A stretch of 64,000 nt of DNA from DATMTS01 sp035564555 (GCA_035564555.1 DATMTS010000055.1:62001-126000); one strand, 5' to 3'. Numbered from the stretch's first letter, positions 43,007 through 52,031 are shown. Translations and numbers: made by a program. Notes: generated by a model not told the origin, from the sequence alone.

Positions 43007-43852
43007 TCACTCACCCGTGACGGCGCCCATCGACATCCCAGTCACGAGATGTCGACGCACGAGCAGTCCGATGACGATCATCGGAAGCACCGTGATGATG
43101 CCGAGCGCGCAGAGCTGCCCCCAGTCGGTGCCCGTCTGGGTGATCAGGGAACCGGCCGACATCGGCAGGGTCTGCGATTCCGGACCGGAGAAAGCGGTGG
43201 CGAACGCGTAGTCGTTCCAGGAGAAGACCGTGCACAGCACGGCGGTCGCGATCATCCCGGGCAGGGTTGTCGGCAGCACGACGAGGCGGAACGCCTGCCA
43301 CTTGTTGCAACCGTCGATCTGCGCGGCCTCCTGCAGTGCGGTGGGAACCTCGGCGAAGAAGGCACTCATCAGCCAGATCGCGAACGGCAGGTTGAACGTC
43401 AGGTAGGCGACGATCAGTCCGGGAACGCTGTTGATGAGACCGAACTGGCGGAAGATCACGAACAACGGCACGATCACCGCTGCGATCGGCGCCATCCTGG
43501 TCGAGATGATCCAGAACGAGAGATTGCCTTTCGCGCGGCTCTTCCAGCGGGACAATCCATAGCCGGCCATGGTGCCGAGCCCCACGGCGATCACGGTGGA
43601 GCCGACCGATGCGAGCACACTGTTCAGGATGTACGGGCCGATCGAGTTGCCTCCGGTGAAGAGGCGGATGAAATTCTCCAGCGTCGGTGCGAATGCGAGC
43701 ACGGGAGTCGACGTGTTGATCGCCGTCTGCGGCTTGAACGCTGTCAGCAGCATCCAGAGCAGTGGGACCACCGACCACAGCACGATGACCACGGCGAGCA
43801 CGCCCGCGATCGTCGCACGATACGATTTCGCCGTTACAGCGGTGTCGCTCAT
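43007..43852 (-). CDS. Carbohydrate ABC transporter permease, MalG-type
   Basis: A 281-residue inner-membrane permease with six hydrophobic segments and the EAA loop EAAQIDGCNKWQAFRLVVLPTTLPGMIA that contacts the ATPase. Sequence and topology match the MalG side of CUT1 sugar importers. It overlaps the MalF-type gene by 4 bases. No ABC ATPase is encoded in the operon, so a shared ATPase (MsmK-type) encoded elsewhere is expected. Confidence 0.92.
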   Translation of the reverse strand: MSDTAVTAKSYRATIAGVLAVVIVLWSVVPLLWMLLTAFKPQTAINTSTPVLAFAPTLENFIRLFTGGNSIGPYILNSVLASVGSTVIAVGLGTMAGYGLSRWKSRAKGNLSFWIISTRMAPIAAVIVPLFVIFRQFGLINSVPGLIVAYLTFNLPFAIWLMSAFFAEVPTALQEAAQIDGCNKWQAFRLVVLPTTLPGMIATAVLCTVFSWNDYAFATAFSGPESQTLPMSAGSLITQTGTDWGQLCALGIITVLPMIVIGLLVRRHLVTGMSMGAVTGE

Positions 43853-44808
43853 CGCGTGAGCCCCCTTCGGTCGAGAACCCTGACGAACAGGTTGGCGATG
43901 ATCGTGGTGAAGACGAGCATCGTGATGCCGATCACCGACGCCTGACCTATCAGCGTCGTGATGCCATCGAGACTGGTCGCCTGCACCTTCTCATTGAGTT
44001 GGAGGGAGATGACCCACGACGCATTGGCCGGACCACCTCCCGTGGTGATCTTGACGATGTCGTAGTAGCGGATGGCGTCCATCGAGCGCACGAGCAGCGC
44101 GACCAGGAGCACCGGGGCGATGGTGGGGAACACGATCGAATACAAGGTGCGGACGTAGCCGGCGCCGTCGACGCTGGCCGCTTCGAGAACCGACGGGTTC
44201 ACCGAGCTCAGTCCGGCAAGCACGATGAGCGTGACCAGCGGAATCCATTGCCAGGCGTCGAGCGTCGCGACGGCGAGAAGCGCGGTGCTCTGCTGTCCGA
44301 GCAGGCTGTGGCCGGCGGGGAGCAGTCCGACGACCCGTAGCACCCAGGAGTACAGACCTATCGTGGGGTCGAGCAGGTAGTTGCCGAGCAGTCCGACGGT
44401 GATCGGGGCCAGGAACATCGGCAGCAGAACAAGCGAGAACGCGATCGATCGTGCACGGCGCAGCGAATTGAGGATGAGCGCGAATATCGTTCCGAAGATC
44501 ATTTCCATGCCGACGGCGAGCACGAAGAACTCGATCGTCACCAGCCAGGCGTGCCACGTCTGGGAATCGGTCAGCACCGCGGTCCAGTTGCCCAACCCGA
44601 GCAACGTCATGCCGACGCCGCCAAGCAGTTTGACAGAGGAGAAGCTCATCACGATCAGGCTGATGAACGGCACGACCGACACCGCGGCGAGCACTGCCAA
44701 CGCGGGCAGCATCATCCGGAACTCGAAGCTGGGGCGCCGCCGTTGCGCCCGAACGGCGCGCCCCGCGGCCGAAGCCGGGGGACGCACCTGTACGGATGTC
44801 TGAGTCAT
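43849..44808 (-). CDS. Carbohydrate ABC transporter permease, MalF-type
   Basis: A 319-residue permease with about six hydrophobic segments and the EAA loop EAASVDGAGYVRTLYSIVFPTIAPVLLVA. The cytosolic N-terminus is Arg-rich. The ATG at 44808 overlaps the binding-protein stop by 4 bases, arguing against the longer open frame upstream. It forms the transmembrane pair with the MalG-type permease for uptake of a sugar or polyol. Confidence 0.92.
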   Translation of the reverse strand: MTQTSVQVRPPASAAGRAVRAQRRRPSFEFRMMLPALAVLAAVSVVPFISLIVMSFSSVKLLGGVGMTLLGLGNWTAVLTDSQTWHAWLVTIEFFVLAVGMEMIFGTIFALILNSLRRARSIAFSLVLLPMFLAPITVGLLGNYLLDPTIGLYSWVLRVVGLLPAGHSLLGQQSTALLAVATLDAWQWIPLVTLIVLAGLSSVNPSVLEAASVDGAGYVRTLYSIVFPTIAPVLLVALLVRSMDAIRYYDIVKITTGGGPANASWVISLQLNEKVQATSLDGITTLIGQASVIGITMLVFTTIIANLFVRVLDRRGLTR

Positions 44809-46238
44809 TTGTTGACCTGATCGAACTGTCTCGCCATCGACGACATGGTCGCCTGCGGGCTCGAGGAGCCGGCCAGCATCTTGGACAACTCGGTGTAGAC
44901 GATGGTGTCGAGCTGGTTCCAGGTTGCGACCTTGGGGCGCAACCCGATGTGCTCGGGCTTCCAGGCCTCCAACACCGCCGCTGCCGTCAGCATGTTGGGC
45001 ATCGTCGAGGGCCGCTGTTCGTTCTTCTTCACCTGCGGCAGGTCGTAGACCGAGGTGCGCGTCGGAGTGCCGCCGCCCACTTTCGACGCCAGCGTCATCA
45101 GTTGGGTATCGGGAGAAGTCGCCCAGTTCGCGAACAACCACGCGGCCCCGAGTTCCTTGTCTTTGGCGTTGGCGTTGATGCCGATGCCTGTGCCGCCCCA
45201 GTTGTTCGCCGAACGCTTGGGACCGGTGGGCAGGATCGAGTAGGCCACCTTGCCTGGCAACGACTTCTCGTTCGATGCGGCGTATTCGTGCCAGTTCGGG
45301 CACATCGCGATCTGCCCTGCGGCGAACGCCGAACCGAGGCCGTCCCAATCCCAGGAAGTCGAAGAGGGATGCGCGATGCCCAAGAGCTTCTGGTAGAAGG
45401 TCGCTGCCGCTACGGCCTCCGATGAGGTGAGGTCGCTCTCGCCGGGCTTCTGCGAGCCGAGCGTTCCGATCTCCGAGCCGGCGAAGTAGTCGCCGCCGTA
45501 GGCCCACAACACGTTCGAGAAGTCGCACTGCAACGAATCATGCTGCTTCGCCTGGTGGCCCGTGCCGTACGGCACATCGGCCTTGCCGTTCTTGTTGAAC
45601 CAATCGGCGATCTGGTAGTACTGCTCCCACGTGATGCTGCCCGACGGCGTCGGATCGAATCCGAGGTCGCGCTTCATGCGATCGTGATACTTGTCGAACA
45701 GGTCCTTGCGATACATCCAGATCATCGTGGGGCAGTCATACGGCAGAGCGAACAGCTTGTCTTTGTCCAAGAACCGCCCCGCGGCATCCAGAGCGATGAA
45801 GTCCGACAGCCCCTTCTCGACCTTCGGGTATGACGGATTCTTCACCAGAGGAGCAAGATCGGTGAGGCCCCCACTGAGCGGTGCCAGCACCTGATAGGGA
45901 TCCGCGTAGATCACGTGGTACTGGGAGGAGCCGCTGGACATGTCCAGCTTCACCTTCTGCACCAAGTCGCTCAGCTGCATCTGCGTGATGTTCACCTTGA
46001 TCCCGGTCAGGTCGGTGAATGGCTTGCTGTTGGCTGCGATCGCAGCCGACGGCGCCGTGTTCTCCGAGATGAAATTGATCGTGGTGCCGCTGAACTGCTT
46101 CCAACCGCCTTTGCCGGCAGTGCCGGCCGTGGCGTTCGTGGCGTTCGAGGTGCAGCCCGCGAGGCTGAGCGCCATCAAGCCGAGACCGGCTCCCTGGAGC
46201 ACGGTGCGGCGCGACATCGCGCCCGGTGCATCATTCAT
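44805..46238 (-). CDS. ABC transporter sugar-binding lipoprotein with Tat-like signal
   Basis: A 477-residue extracellular solute-binding protein (family 1). The N-terminus has the twin-arginine pattern SRRTVLQGAGLG followed by lipobox LSLAGC with Cys29, so it may be exported folded and then lipidated. The mature part shows family signatures such as YGTGHQAKQHDSL and AFAAGQIAMCPNW, and GAAWLFANWATSP. It would deliver a carbohydrate or polyol to the two permeases. It lies 69 bases after the SDR and overlaps the MalF-type gene by 4 bases. Confidence 0.92.
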   Translation of the reverse strand: MNDAPGAMSRRTVLQGAGLGLMALSLAGCTSNATNATAGTAGKGGWKQFSGTTINFISENTAPSAAIAANSKPFTDLTGIKVNITQMQLSDLVQKVKLDMSSGSSQYHVIYADPYQVLAPLSGGLTDLAPLVKNPSYPKVEKGLSDFIALDAAGRFLDKDKLFALPYDCPTMIWMYRKDLFDKYHDRMKRDLGFDPTPSGSITWEQYYQIADWFNKNGKADVPYGTGHQAKQHDSLQCDFSNVLWAYGGDYFAGSEIGTLGSQKPGESDLTSSEAVAAATFYQKLLGIAHPSSTSWDWDGLGSAFAAGQIAMCPNWHEYAASNEKSLPGKVAYSILPTGPKRSANNWGGTGIGINANAKDKELGAAWLFANWATSPDTQLMTLASKVGGGTPTRTSVYDLPQVKKNEQRPSTMPNMLTAAAVLEAWKPEHIGLRPKVATWNQLDTIVYTELSKMLAGSSSPQATMSSMARQFDQVNK

Positions 46239-46307
46239 CAGTGTGTCTCCGTTTCGGCGGCAAGGCCGCGCTGTAGTCAGGCGGCGGCGCCGTCTGAGTG
46301 GATGCGG

Positions 46308-47075
46308 CTACCAGAGCGTGTAGCCGCCGTCGATGGTGAGGATGGATCCCGTCACGAACGAAGCCGCGTCGCTCGCGAGGAAGACGACGCCCGGCGCGAT
46401 CTCCTCGGCGCGCGCAAAGCGCTGCTGCGGAGCATCCTCGATCCAATGGCGCCGGAATTCGGGACGGTCGACCGGCGCCATATCGGTCTTGATGTAACCC
46501 GGCGCGACGGCATTGACGCGGATGTTCAAGGGTGCCCATTCCGCCGCGAGCGACTTCGTGAGCTGGTGAACCGCGGCTTTCGACGAGTTGTAGGCGGGCT
46601 GCATCTGCGGCCGGTTCACGATGAACCCCGAGATCGACCCGATGTTGACGATCGATCCACCGCCGGCGTCCCGCATGATGGCGCCGGCTGCAATGCTGCA
46701 CTTCCACAACGCGCGCACGTTGAGGTCGAAGACCGCAGCCCACTCCTCGTCGGTCACCTCGAATGCCGGAGCATGGAAACACGCCCCCGCGTTGTTCACG
46801 AGAATGTCGAGGCCGCCGAGGCGCTCGAACGCGATACGCGTCATCTCGGCCACGGACTCGTCGTCGGTGATGTCGGCATCCACGGCGGTGATGTCGAATC
46901 CTCGGTTCTTTGCTTCGGCGGCCACTTCGTGATTCCTTGCGTGATCGCGCCCGGAGACGACCACCCGGGCGCCGGACTCGGCGAGGGCGAACGCGATGGC
47001 TTTGCCGAGGCCGCGGTTGCCGCCCGTTACGAGAGCGGAACGACCGTCGAGCGCGAATACCGGAAGGGCGCTCAT
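46308..47075 (-). CDS. SDR, sugar/polyol dehydrogenase type
   Basis: A 255-residue classical SDR: TGGNRGLG at residues 17-24, DILVNNAGA, SIVNIGSISGF catalytic Ser and YNSSKAAVHQLTKSLAAEWAP catalytic Tyr-Lys, and C-terminal GSILTIDGGYTLW. This set is typical of glucose 1-dehydrogenase, gluconate 5-dehydrogenase and D-arabinitol-type enzymes. It opens the operon with the ABC transporter and polyol dehydrogenase, so two oxidation steps on an imported sugar or polyol are likely. It is divergent from the AraC-type regulator. Confidence 0.88.
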   Translation of the reverse strand: MSALPVFALDGRSALVTGGNRGLGKAIAFALAESGARVVVSGRDHARNHEVAAEAKNRGFDITAVDADITDDESVAEMTRIAFERLGGLDILVNNAGACFHAPAFEVTDEEWAAVFDLNVRALWKCSIAAGAIMRDAGGGSIVNIGSISGFIVNRPQMQPAYNSSKAAVHQLTKSLAAEWAPLNIRVNAVAPGYIKTDMAPVDRPEFRRHWIEDAPQQRFARAEEIAPGVVFLASDAASFVTGSILTIDGGYTLW

Positions 47076-47228
47076 CGTGAGTCCGGTCCTGGTTCGTTCA
47101 GCACGAGCCGATTTGTGTTCGGCATGCCTGTTCTCATCTCAGCTCCCTTGCTTCGCCACCTTTGCAGCGCCCGTTCACCGTGCCTGCGGAGCAAATCTAC
47201 GAAGCCTTGTTCCGCCGGACTAGCGCCG

Positions 47229-47244
47229 CAGATGTCGACATCTG
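47229..47244 (+). promoter_or_regulatory. Perfect 16-bp palindrome before the AraC gene
   Basis: CAGATGTCGACATCTG is fully self-complementary, 23 bases upstream of the chosen AraC ATG and 154 bases from the SDR start. It could be an operator; the internal ATG at 47232 lies in the AraC frame and is a less likely start. AraC proteins more often bind direct repeats, so another factor is possible. Confidence 0.5.
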
Positions 47245-47267
47245 ATACTTTCTTGCCGGAGGCGACC

Positions 47268-48188
47268 ATGAGCTCAACCAAGACGACGGCCATCGGGCGG
47301 CCCGAAGAAGCAGAGCGATTCGTCGGCCAGCCGGCCACGCGGGAACTCGTGCCGACCGATCCCCAGCTCTCGGCGCGCTGGCACAACCACGACTATCCGA
47401 GCGTTTTCGCACGCTGGAACTACCATCCGGAGTACGAGGTCCATCTGATCCGCGAGAGCCACGGACGTTACATCGTCGGCGATCATGTCGGGACATTCGG
47501 GCCCGGTCAGCTCGTTCTCGTCGGACCGAACCTGCCGCACGACTGGATCAGCGACACACGAGAGCACCAGCCCGGCAGAGACGTCGTGTTCCAGTTCCTC
47601 GCGAGTTGGCTCGACGGATGCCAACGCCTGCTTCCGGAACTCGCCGAGGTGCAGCCATTGCTCTCACGTGCCGAGCGCGGCATCCAGTTCCAGGGAACCG
47701 CCGCGACCAAGGGCGCTGCCGAGCTCGAAGCGATCGGCAAGAGTCGCGGCAGCGAGCGGCTTCAGCACATCTTCGCCCTCTTGGACACGATGGCGACGGC
47801 GCCGGCCTCCGAATACGAACTGCTTTCGAACGCCGACATCCCATGGAACGTCGACGCGCAAGCCGAGGCCGTGATCGGCGCGACGATCACCTACATCTTC
47901 GCCAACCTGACCGACGACGTGCGGCTGTCCGTCGCGGCTCGCAACGCCAACATGTCGGAAGCGGCGTTCTCGAAGTACTTCAAACGCGCCAGCGGGCAGA
48001 CGTTCAGCGACATGGTCCGCCGCCTGCGGCTTGCGCACGCCAGGCGGCTGCTCCGGCAGACCTCGGACTCGATCGCGTTGATCGCTCAGGAGGTCGGGTA
48101 TACGAATCTCTCGAATTTCAATCGCCAATTCCGGGCGGAACACGGCACGACTCCGTCGGGTTTCCGGCGCAGCAGTGGCCGAGACTGA
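47268..48188 (+). CDS. AraC family transcriptional regulator
   Basis: A 306-residue regulator with an N-terminal cupin-like sensing domain (YEVHLIRESHGRYIVGDHVGTFGPGQLVLVGPNLPHDW). The C-terminal AraC DNA-binding domain has two helix-turn-helix units: LSVAARNANMSEAAFSKYFKRASG and SIALIAQEVGYTNLSNFNRQFRAEHGTTPSGFRR. The ATG at 47268 is chosen because GGAGG lies 5 bases upstream. It is divergent from the SDR-ABC-dehydrogenase operon and probably activates it on the imported sugar. Confidence 0.92.
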   Translation: MSSTKTTAIGRPEEAERFVGQPATRELVPTDPQLSARWHNHDYPSVFARWNYHPEYEVHLIRESHGRYIVGDHVGTFGPGQLVLVGPNLPHDWISDTREHQPGRDVVFQFLASWLDGCQRLLPELAEVQPLLSRAERGIQFQGTAATKGAAELEAIGKSRGSERLQHIFALLDTMATAPASEYELLSNADIPWNVDAQAEAVIGATITYIFANLTDDVRLSVAARNANMSEAAFSKYFKRASGQTFSDMVRRLRLAHARRLLRQTSDSIALIAQEVGYTNLSNFNRQFRAEHGTTPSGFRRSSGRD

Positions 48189-48357
48189 TCGGGTCTACCG
48201 CACGGGGCTGAACAGCATCCAACCTGAGGATGACGCGAAAGAATGTGACAATTCGGTAACGAGCTACTACCGTGGTTGGGTACCCGACTTCTCCTCCCGA
48301 TGCGGTCGACCCCGATCGGTAGGCCGAATCGTCCTGCGTCTATCCGAAAGGCACTGT

Positions 48358-49566
48358 GTGACATCATCCAGCACACTGCCGGGACGGCACTCGCACGGCC
48401 ACCCGGAGGCGGGTCCGGAGGTGCAGCGGCTCTCCCTTCTCGAAGAGCAGCACAATGAACGCAAGGGCTCGCCCGTGTTCATGTCTCGCCGCGAACGACG
48501 AGAGCACGAGCGCAGGGACGCCGCCCAGCGCATGACGTTGAGCGCGGACGTCATCGTGACCGAGCCGCCGCGCGCATACACCCCGGCATATTCTCCGGAT
48601 GCGGCGATCATGCCGGCCGCGCGCACGGCGCCCATCGCGCACGCGACGGAATCCGCGCCCGTGGCGCCTGCGCCGAAACCCGCGCCCGTGGTGCGTTCGC
48701 AGCCGATCCGACTCGCCGCCGCAACCGATGACGAGGTGCCGCCGGCAACGCGACCGGTGGGCCGGCGCCCTCCGCTGGTGCAGCCGAAGTCGACCACGCA
48801 CCGTCCCAAGGGCCGCCCGCGACGCCGGCTGCTCAGCCGGTCCTGGGCGAAGGGCCTCGTCATTCTTGCCGCTACGGGTCTGGTCGGCACGGCAGCACTG
48901 CCCGCATACGCGTACTCGGCTGAAGGCGCCCGCGGCGTGCTCACCGCGGGCGCTCCCGCCCAGACCCTGCGCGTCAGCGGGGCCGTGCACAACGCAGCGC
49001 TGCAAGACAACTACTCGATCCTCGAAGACCCCCAAACGCTCGACTCCACCGAGCAGTCGACCGTGTCCGGAACGGTGCAGGCGTTGGCGAAGACGTTGAT
49101 GGCCGCCGTCGCACAGGGACGGCTGATCGGTTCGACGCCCGATCACATTCCAGAGATCCGCTACCTCGCAGAGGGCAGGGCCGTGCCGAACTGCGGCATC
49201 GACTATCGGGTGCTCCAGACCATCGAATTCGCCTTGCAGCACTTCAACGTGGTCGGCGTCAGCGACATCAACCGTCGTTGCACGGGCCAGATCGAGGGCG
49301 CGGGCAGCTCGTCGGCGCACTACGCTGACGGCGGCGGCCACGCGGTCGACTTCTACATCTTGAACGGGCACCCGCTCACCGGTGGCGACCCTGAATCGCT
49401 CAAACTGATCCAGGCGCTCGACACGGTGGTGCCGCCGGGCAGTCACGTCGGCCAGAGCGAGTGCCGGGCCGACATCCCGCTGGGCAACTTCACGACCTTC
49501 CCCGACACGTGCGATCACGTGCACCTCGACTTCATCACGGCGCGAGGCGCGACGCTGAACATGTAG
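48358..49566 (+). CDS. Membrane-anchored protein with M15-peptidase-like domain
   Basis: A 402-residue protein from GTG 48358 (start uncertain; a later ATG at 48481 begins MSRRERREHERRD). A charged, Pro/Ala-rich cytosolic region of about 160 residues leads to one membrane helix (KGLVILAATGLVGTAALPAYAY). The external part has HYADGGGHAVDFYIL and CDHVHLDF, resembling the zinc-ligand motifs (SxHxxGxAxD and HxH) of M15 D-Ala-D-Ala carboxypeptidases, and four Cys. It probably acts on, or binds, peptidoglycan. The M15 call rests on these motifs only. Confidence 0.6.
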   Translation: MTSSSTLPGRHSHGHPEAGPEVQRLSLLEEQHNERKGSPVFMSRRERREHERRDAAQRMTLSADVIVTEPPRAYTPAYSPDAAIMPAARTAPIAHATESAPVAPAPKPAPVVRSQPIRLAAATDDEVPPATRPVGRRPPLVQPKSTTHRPKGRPRRRLLSRSWAKGLVILAATGLVGTAALPAYAYSAEGARGVLTAGAPAQTLRVSGAVHNAALQDNYSILEDPQTLDSTEQSTVSGTVQALAKTLMAAVAQGRLIGSTPDHIPEIRYLAEGRAVPNCGIDYRVLQTIEFALQHFNVVGVSDINRRCTGQIEGAGSSSAHYADGGGHAVDFYILNGHPLTGGDPESLKLIQALDTVVPPGSHVGQSECRADIPLGNFTTFPDTCDHVHLDFITARGATLNM

Positions 49567-49575
49567 CCGGATCGG

Positions 49576-49830
49576 CTACTTCCAGCGGAAGTGCACGAAG
49601 ATCCGGCCGAAGTTGTCGGAATCCTTCTCCACTCGGTGATAGATCGCCTTGATCTCCTTCTGGTCGAGGAACCGCAGCACGCGCTTCTTCAGCTGGCCTG
49701 ATCCCTTACCGGGGATGATCTCCACCAGCGGAGCCTTCTTCGCAACGGCCTCAGCGATGATGTCGCGCAACGCACGGTCGATCTCGTCGCCCCGGTTGTA
49801 GATCTCGTGCAGGTCGAGCTTGAGCTTCAT
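49576..49830 (-). CDS. Small Smr-domain protein
   Basis: An 84-residue protein consisting of one Smr domain, known from the MutS2 C-terminus and as stand-alone nucleases or nucleic-acid binders. Visible family motifs are LDLHEIY (residues 5-11), VEIIPGKGSGQLKKRVLRFL (36-55) and the end GRIFVHFRW. The catalytic-type DLH and the GKG loop are present. It lies 12 bases downstream of the acyl-CoA dehydrogenase gene on the same strand and may be co-transcribed. Confidence 0.85.
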   Translation of the reverse strand: MKLKLDLHEIYNRGDEIDRALRDIIAEAVAKKAPLVEIIPGKGSGQLKKRVLRFLDQKEIKAIYHRVEKDSDNFGRIFVHFRWK

Positions 49831-49842
49831 GATGCGCCGTCT

Positions 49843-51618
49843 TCAACGCCCCGCGAGGGCAGCACCGTCGAGTGCGAACAGGTCGTCGGCGCCGCTCGTG
49901 GTGGCACTGAGCAGGCCCGAGACCTGTGGCAGCAGTTGCTCCGCGTAGAACCGGGCGAGCACGAGCTGGTTCTGCGCCTCTGCCTCACCGCCCGCGTCGC
50001 GCGCGGCGAGTGCCGAGCGCGCCATCAGCCAACCCCCGACGCACAGTCCCCACATCCGCAGGTACGGGGTGGACCCGGCCAGCAGAGCGTTCGGTTCGCT
50101 CTGACCGTTGCGCAGCATCCAATCGGTCGCCGTCTCGAGTGCGTCGAGCTGCTTGGCCAACCGGTCGCGGATGGTCGCGAACGCGCCGCCGGCCTCGGCC
50201 AGTCGCCCGTCGAGCTGTCGCATCTCAGCGATGAACTCCCGAACGGAGGCGCCGCCGCGCACGCCCAGTTTGCGGGCGACCAGGTCGGCCGCCTGGATGC
50301 CGTTGGTTCCCTCGTAAATGGGTGCGATGCGGATGTCGCGGTAGTGCTGGGCGATGCCCGTCTCCTCGATGTACCCCATGCCGCCGTGGATCTGGAGGGC
50401 GAGCGAGGTCAACTCGGTGCCCAAGTCGGAGCCGAACGCCTTGCAGATAGGGGTCAGCAGGCCGACGACCTCCTCGCACCTGGCCCGCACCGCAGCATCC
50501 GGATCATGCGTGCTGCGGTCGACGTATGAGGCGTTCAGCAGGATCAGACGGCGCAGTGCCGCGATATATGCCTTCTGGGTCATGAGCATGCGCCGCACGT
50601 CGGGGAAGTCGATGATGGGCGACGGAGCAGTCGCACCGACGGCGTGCCCCTGCTTGCGCTCGGTCGCGTAGGCGAGCGCCTGCTGGTAGGCGCGTTCGGC
50701 GAGCGCGAGGCCTTCCAGACCGACGGAGGTGCGCGCGACGTTCATCATCACGAACATGATGCGCATACCGATGTTCTCGTCGCCGATCAGATAGCCGGTG
50801 GCATCCTCGTATGCCATCACGCAGGTGGGCGCTCCGTGGATGCCGAGCTTGTGTTCGAACGACAGCGCCCGTGCCCCGTTGCGTGCACCGAGCGACCCGT
50901 CGTCGTTCACCAGGTACTTGGGAACGATGAAACAGGAGATGCCCCGGGTGCCTGCGGGGGCATCCGGGGTTCGTGCCAGCACCAGGTGCACGATCTGCTC
51001 GGCCAGGTCGTGCTCCCCGTAGGTGATGAAGATCTTCTGCCCGGTGATGCCGTAGCTGCCATCGTCCCGCCGCACGGCGCGCGTCGTCAGGGCACCGACG
51101 TCTGAGCCGGCCTGCGGTTCGGTGAGGTTCATCGTCGCCGACCATTCACCCGTGACCATTTTCGGCAGGTAGCGCTGCTTCAGCTCGTCGCTGCCGTAAT
51201 GCAGCAGCGCCTCGATGGCGCCCTGGGTGAGCAAGGGGCACAACGAGAACGACAGGTTGGCAGAGGTGAGCAACTCCTGCATGGCGAGGCCGACGGTGCG
51301 CGGAAAGCCGGCGCCGCCGAACTCCTGCGGCAGCGGCAGTGCGCCCCAGCCGGTCTCGACATACTGCCGGTACGCCTCCTTGAAGCCGGTCGGCAGCACG
51401 AACGATCCGTCGGCGTCGCGCCGCACCCCTTCGACATCCCCCGCACGGTTCGTCGGCGCGACGACGTTGGCCACGAAGTCGCCGAAATGCTCGAGCAGTT
51501 CTTCGACGGTTTCGAGGTCCGCGTGCTCGAAACCGGGCAGCTGAGCGATCTGCGGGTACCCGATCACGTGCTCGAGCACGAAGGAGATGTCTTTCAACGG
51601 CGGGCGGTAATCGTTCAT
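49843..51618 (-). CDS. Acyl-CoA dehydrogenase with C-terminal extension
   Basis: A 591-residue flavoprotein oxidising an acyl-CoA to the enoyl-CoA. The usual domains are clear: FAD-contacting WSATMNLTEPQAGSDVGAL, then GQKIFITYGEHD and LEGLALAERAYQQALAYATER. The catalytic-base region is YEGTNGIQAADL, and GGMGYIEETGIAQHYRDIRI precedes it. Its YRPPLKDISFVLE start and extra C-terminal 100 residues match the DmdC-like long family (3-methylmercaptopropionyl-CoA type), so a general beta-oxidation role is not certain. It is followed by a repeat island on its upstream side. Substrate unknown. Confidence 0.9.
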   Translation of the reverse strand: MNDYRPPLKDISFVLEHVIGYPQIAQLPGFEHADLETVEELLEHFGDFVANVVAPTNRAGDVEGVRRDADGSFVLPTGFKEAYRQYVETGWGALPLPQEFGGAGFPRTVGLAMQELLTSANLSFSLCPLLTQGAIEALLHYGSDELKQRYLPKMVTGEWSATMNLTEPQAGSDVGALTTRAVRRDDGSYGITGQKIFITYGEHDLAEQIVHLVLARTPDAPAGTRGISCFIVPKYLVNDDGSLGARNGARALSFEHKLGIHGAPTCVMAYEDATGYLIGDENIGMRIMFVMMNVARTSVGLEGLALAERAYQQALAYATERKQGHAVGATAPSPIIDFPDVRRMLMTQKAYIAALRRLILLNASYVDRSTHDPDAAVRARCEEVVGLLTPICKAFGSDLGTELTSLALQIHGGMGYIEETGIAQHYRDIRIAPIYEGTNGIQAADLVARKLGVRGGASVREFIAEMRQLDGRLAEAGGAFATIRDRLAKQLDALETATDWMLRNGQSEPNALLAGSTPYLRMWGLCVGGWLMARSALAARDAGGEAEAQNQLVLARFYAEQLLPQVSGLLSATTSGADDLFALDGAALAGR

Positions 51619-51710
51619 GTCGTCAGGCTAGTCGCGGCGGATGCCACCGGATAGAGGCGCGGCCGGCCGTCCGTCCCCCACCGTCGCCACGCGGGGCCTC
51701 CGGCTGCGCC

Positions 51711-51844
51711 GTCAGGCACCGTCAGGACTGCAGTCAGGCGCCGTCAGGCACCGTCGGGCGCCGTCAGGCACCGTCAGGCACCGTCAGGCACCGTCAGGCG
51801 CAGTCAGGCGCAGTCAGGCGCAGTCTGGCGCAGTCAGGACTGCA
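51711..51844. repeat. 13-unit 10-bp tandem array (GTCAGGNNCN)
   Basis: Units begin at 51711, 51721, 51733 and then every 10 bp to 51833. Most read GTCAGGCACC or GTCAGGCGCA/GTCAGGCGCC. The second and last units are the 12-bp GTCAGGACTGCA, so the inner array is bracketed by the same variant. One unit has GTCGGG and one GTCTGG. No reading frame is associated. Confidence 0.9.
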
Positions 51845-51909
51845 GGAGATTTTCCGGACGCGCCGCCTAACACTTCGCTCTACCCGGCGTGCCGCCAATT
51901 TCTCCTGCA
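51841..51909. repeat. TGCAGGAGA...TCTCCTGCA terminal inverted repeat
   Basis: TGCAGGAGA (51841-51849) and TCTCCTGCA (51901-51909) are perfect 9-bp inverted ends of a 69-bp unit between the two tandem arrays. It resembles a palindromic intergenic element; the interior is GC-rich with no frame. Confidence 0.65.
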
Positions 51910-51913
51910 ATCG

Positions 51914-51996
51914 CTGCACCCCCTGGCGCCGCCCCTGGCGCTGCACCCCCTGGCGCGCCGCCCCTGGCGCTGCACCCCCTGGCGCCGCCCCTGGCG
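51914..51996. repeat. Three-unit 27/29-bp tandem repeat
   Basis: Units at 51914-51940, 51941-51969 and 51970-51996 begin CTGCACCCCCTGGCGC and end CCCCTGGCG. Units 1 and 3 are identical; unit 2 has two extra bases (GC). Each unit contains two CCCCTGGCG elements. It ends 35 bases before the isochorismatase stop. Confidence 0.9.
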
Positions 51997-52031
51997 CGCC
52001 GGCGCAACGGCGGCGACCGCGCGACCCCGGC

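Larger units (their letters stand above)
51619..52031. other. Repeat-filled intergenic island (no gene)
   Basis: No gene is supportable in these 413 bases. They hold 13 copies of a 10-12-bp motif, a 9-bp terminal inverted repeat and three copies of a 27-29-bp motif (listed separately). The promoter of the acyl-CoA dehydrogenase gene must lie in the first part. Confidence 0.75.

Noticed and set aside
51711..51844. CRISPR array
   Set aside because: Units are 10-12 bp in direct contact with no spacers and no cas genes nearby.
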